DNA of 64,000 bases from assembly GCA_023055505.1 (NCBI GenBank), contig JALIRH010000035.1, positions 2,722,382-2,786,381 on the forward strand. The letters run 5' to 3'. The notes under the pieces were generated by a model. It saw only the letters and a list, made by a program, of their open reading frames with translations, searched no databases and was not told the DNA's origin. Positions 61,978 through 64,000 of the stretch are shown here, piece after piece (position 1 is the first letter of the stretch; the number at the start of each line of letters is the position of its first letter). This stretch comes from Callipepla californica brunnescens. Lineage: Eukaryota > Chordata > Aves > Galliformes > Odontophoridae. The translations under genes and the position numbers were made by a program.

Positions 61978-64000
61978 TCGTGTTTTCAGGACGGCTGAAG
62001 ATTGGATGAGGAGCATCAGGACCCAGCACCCGCTGTCTTCCTTGTGGACTTAAGACAAGAGGGTTTGGACCATCCAAACGTGAACCATCCTTTAGCAGAG
62101 CGGGCGTGGGTGCTTTTCCTGTGGGGCATCTGCACTATCTTATCAGTGAGGGAGTCTGTTCTATCCTGCTCCTCCTCCCCTTGCTACCAGAAATTCTTTT
62201 TTTTTTTTTTTTTTTCAGAACAGAAAAACCAAACCAAATGTACAGAGCTTTGGGTGTAGGATATAAAAAAAAAAAAATGTATTTAGACATTTAAAAAAAA
62301 AAAATCATTGTATTTATTTGACTTCATTCCGTGTATCAAAAGCACATTTTAATTTTTTAATCTGCCTTTTTTTTGTTGTTGTTGTTGTTGTTGTTGTCGT
62401 TGTTGTCGTTGTTCTGTTTTAATTGGGTAGTGACAGTCGTAGCCCTGTGCATCCAGCACGCTGTGCCTCCCCCCAGCTCCTGAGCCTCTCTGGGTCCCAG
62501 GGGAGGGGGTGTGCACGTGTGCAAGTGTACCCCCACTTCACTGCACTGTGCACTCCCTGCTGGCACCAGGACTGCCACGCAAAGAGCTTCTTATGAAGGT
62601 GTCACGGTGACTTGTGGCTGGGACTGTGTGTGTTCAACGGTTGCATGGGAAATGCTCACGTCACTACGTGTCCAACAGGAGTTTTCCATGCACTAAATAG
62701 CCAGGCACTTGGGCAGAGCTCTTCCCCCCTCCCAATCCCCCAACTCTCTCCCATTAGGGTTCTCCTTCGTTGACATGTGAGGTGAGACTGGGAGAGGAGA
62801 ATAGGTTTCATTTCTTTCCTGACTTCGTTGGCTTTGATCATTGTCTCCTTTGTAAAGCGATAAAAAAAGAAAAAAAAAGAACTCTTGGACCTGCAGCACT
62901 TTTGTAACTCTTCTCTGGATCAAAAAAAAGAAAAAAAAGAAAAAAATGCAAACCCAGAAGTGTTTCCAAGATGTGGGGCGGATGGGTGTCCGTCCCTGAT
63001 TCACTACTGAACGAATAAGGGCTGCCATTTGAGTTAGCCACAGGTACTGCTGATTATAGGGCCAGTAAATTTTAGTACCTGAACGTATGTCTTGCTGAGG
63101 GCTCGGGGTGCTCGGTTGTCGTATCTTTTTTCTTTTTTGTGCCAATGTGTTCTCACTGAAACAGAGATGTGCAAAGCAAAGGAGGCTGAAACAGCTCTCC
63201 AGCACTTCCCTGGGCCAGTTCTGATGGGGTTTGGGCTGGGAACAAGGTGTAACCATCAGCTTCTGCTCTGCCCTGGGGTCGGTCCTGGGGTGGCTGTGCA
63301 AGTGGGGCAGCTGTAGTGCAAAGCCTGTAAGTTAGCCTCTTTTTCCACCCACTTTCCAAGTTTTAAGCTATTGAACTTGAACAGCATGCCAACCCCATAA
63401 ATCCCATCAACCCATCAGAGCTGCAGTAGCAGCTGCAATGACGTGGATCGTGAAGTGCTGAGGATCTGTCTTTGGTCAGCAGAAAGATCCCTGCTCCATT
63501 CAAACAAACATTTTCTCGTAAGCTGTTGGCAGAGAGTCAGATCTCTCTTTTTAAAACTTAATCTGAAGAAGAGATCCTTGTTCTTCTTCCATTTAGGAAC
63601 AGGCAAGGGATAAGTCCATGCAAAGAGGTTGAACGGAGAGGAATTGGGGCCTGGTGTGAACGAAGGAGCCCCGATCCCTCACGGAGCAGGGAGGAGTTCC
63701 TCTTTTGGAAGAGCTGATTGCACACAGTATCGTTGTTCACCAGCAGGAGCATTGCACTGCCAACACAAGCCAAAGTGTTCTCTTCCATGCTGGCAGGAGC
63801 TGCTTCTTCCTCGGGCCCCGCTCAGGCCCATCCTGCTCACCCCATGGACACACTGTCAGTATTAGCCAGGAGCTTCCCTCCCCCCCAGCCCTCTGGGATG
63901 TCCCCTCCTCACCTTCAGCAGCACTTTGGTTATAAGCATCCATCCATGCTTCCTCTGCTGAGCCCCAGAAGTAGAATGCTGCCTCATAGTGATGCTGCAG
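61978..64000 (+). other. ARHGEF12: ARHGEF12 3' UTR (continues beyond the window)
   Basis: Follows the stop directly. It contains a T19 run with a CAG (62197-62218), A-rich blocks (62265-62305, 62862-62946), an AU-rich element TATTTATTTG (about 62311-62320) and a GTT repeat. No AATAAA or ATTAAA is visible, only weak variants, so the poly(A) site probably lies beyond 64000. Small open frames on either strand look like noise. The downstream limit of the exon is unknown. Confidence 0.75.
62375..62413 (+). repeat. (GTT)n repeat in the 3' UTR
   Basis: About 13 GTT units, two interrupted to GTC, directly after a T8 run. In RNA this is a GUU/U-rich element of the kind bound by CELF or Hu proteins (inference). 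Confidence 0.9.

Noticed and set aside
62197..62218. Poly-T run as the tail of a processed pseudogene or retrotransposon
   Set aside because: No target-site duplication or element body was recognised on the minus strand. It is better described as a simple T run inside the 3' UTR.
1..64000. Bacterial-type systems, CRISPR arrays or phage genes
   Set aside because: The window is a spliced vertebrate gene with CR1 repeats. The only regular array is a 20-bp tandem repeat without spacers.

Overview
The window is vertebrate nuclear DNA, almost certainly from a bird. Its introns hold several CR1 LINE 3' ends with the avian signature: the 'tcatagaatca...ggttggaagg' motif, or its complement ending in 'gattctatga'. 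It also has a GC-rich CpG-island promoter, GT-AG introns and vertebrate-like coding exons. A galliform such as chicken is plausible, but the sequence alone does not prove the species.

The whole window is one plus-strand gene, ARHGEF12 (LARG, leukemia-associated Rho guanine nucleotide exchange factor). I could place all 41 coding exons. Joined, they give 4635 nt of CDS: 1544 codons plus TAG, from the ATG at 1484 to the stop at 61975-61977. Every junction keeps the frame, and the total equals the length I recall for the human protein. The protein order is: N-terminal tail, PDZ domain (exons 5-8), coiled coil (9-10), acidic linker (11-13), RGS-like domain for G-alpha-12/13 (14-20), variable linker (21-24), DH domain for RhoA exchange (25-31), PH domain (32-35), and a long acidic C-terminal tail ending in a short coiled coil (36-41).

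Layout: 1-480 is upstream flank without a recognisable gene. About 480-1760 is the CpG island, 5' leader and exon 1. 1516-23120 is a 21.6-kb first intron. 23121-32619 holds small exons 2-5 separated by long introns. 32521-61977 is a dense run of exons with mostly 0.1-2 kb introns. 61978-64000 is the 3' UTR, which probably continues past the window because no canonical polyadenylation signal is visible in it.

The most unusual structure is a perfect 20-bp minisatellite (48651-49280, 31.5 copies, no mismatch) in intron 27, ending 98 bp before a DH-domain exon. It is pyrimidine-rich on the sense strand and G-quadruplex-prone on the other. Other items worth checking are a start-stop AUG-UAA upstream ORF just before the main ATG, G-rich tracts after exon 1, two possible alternative C-terminal ends near the last exons, and a CR1 copy pressed against the 11-codon-base terminal exon. 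I see no second protein gene, no CRISPR-like array and no prokaryotic system.
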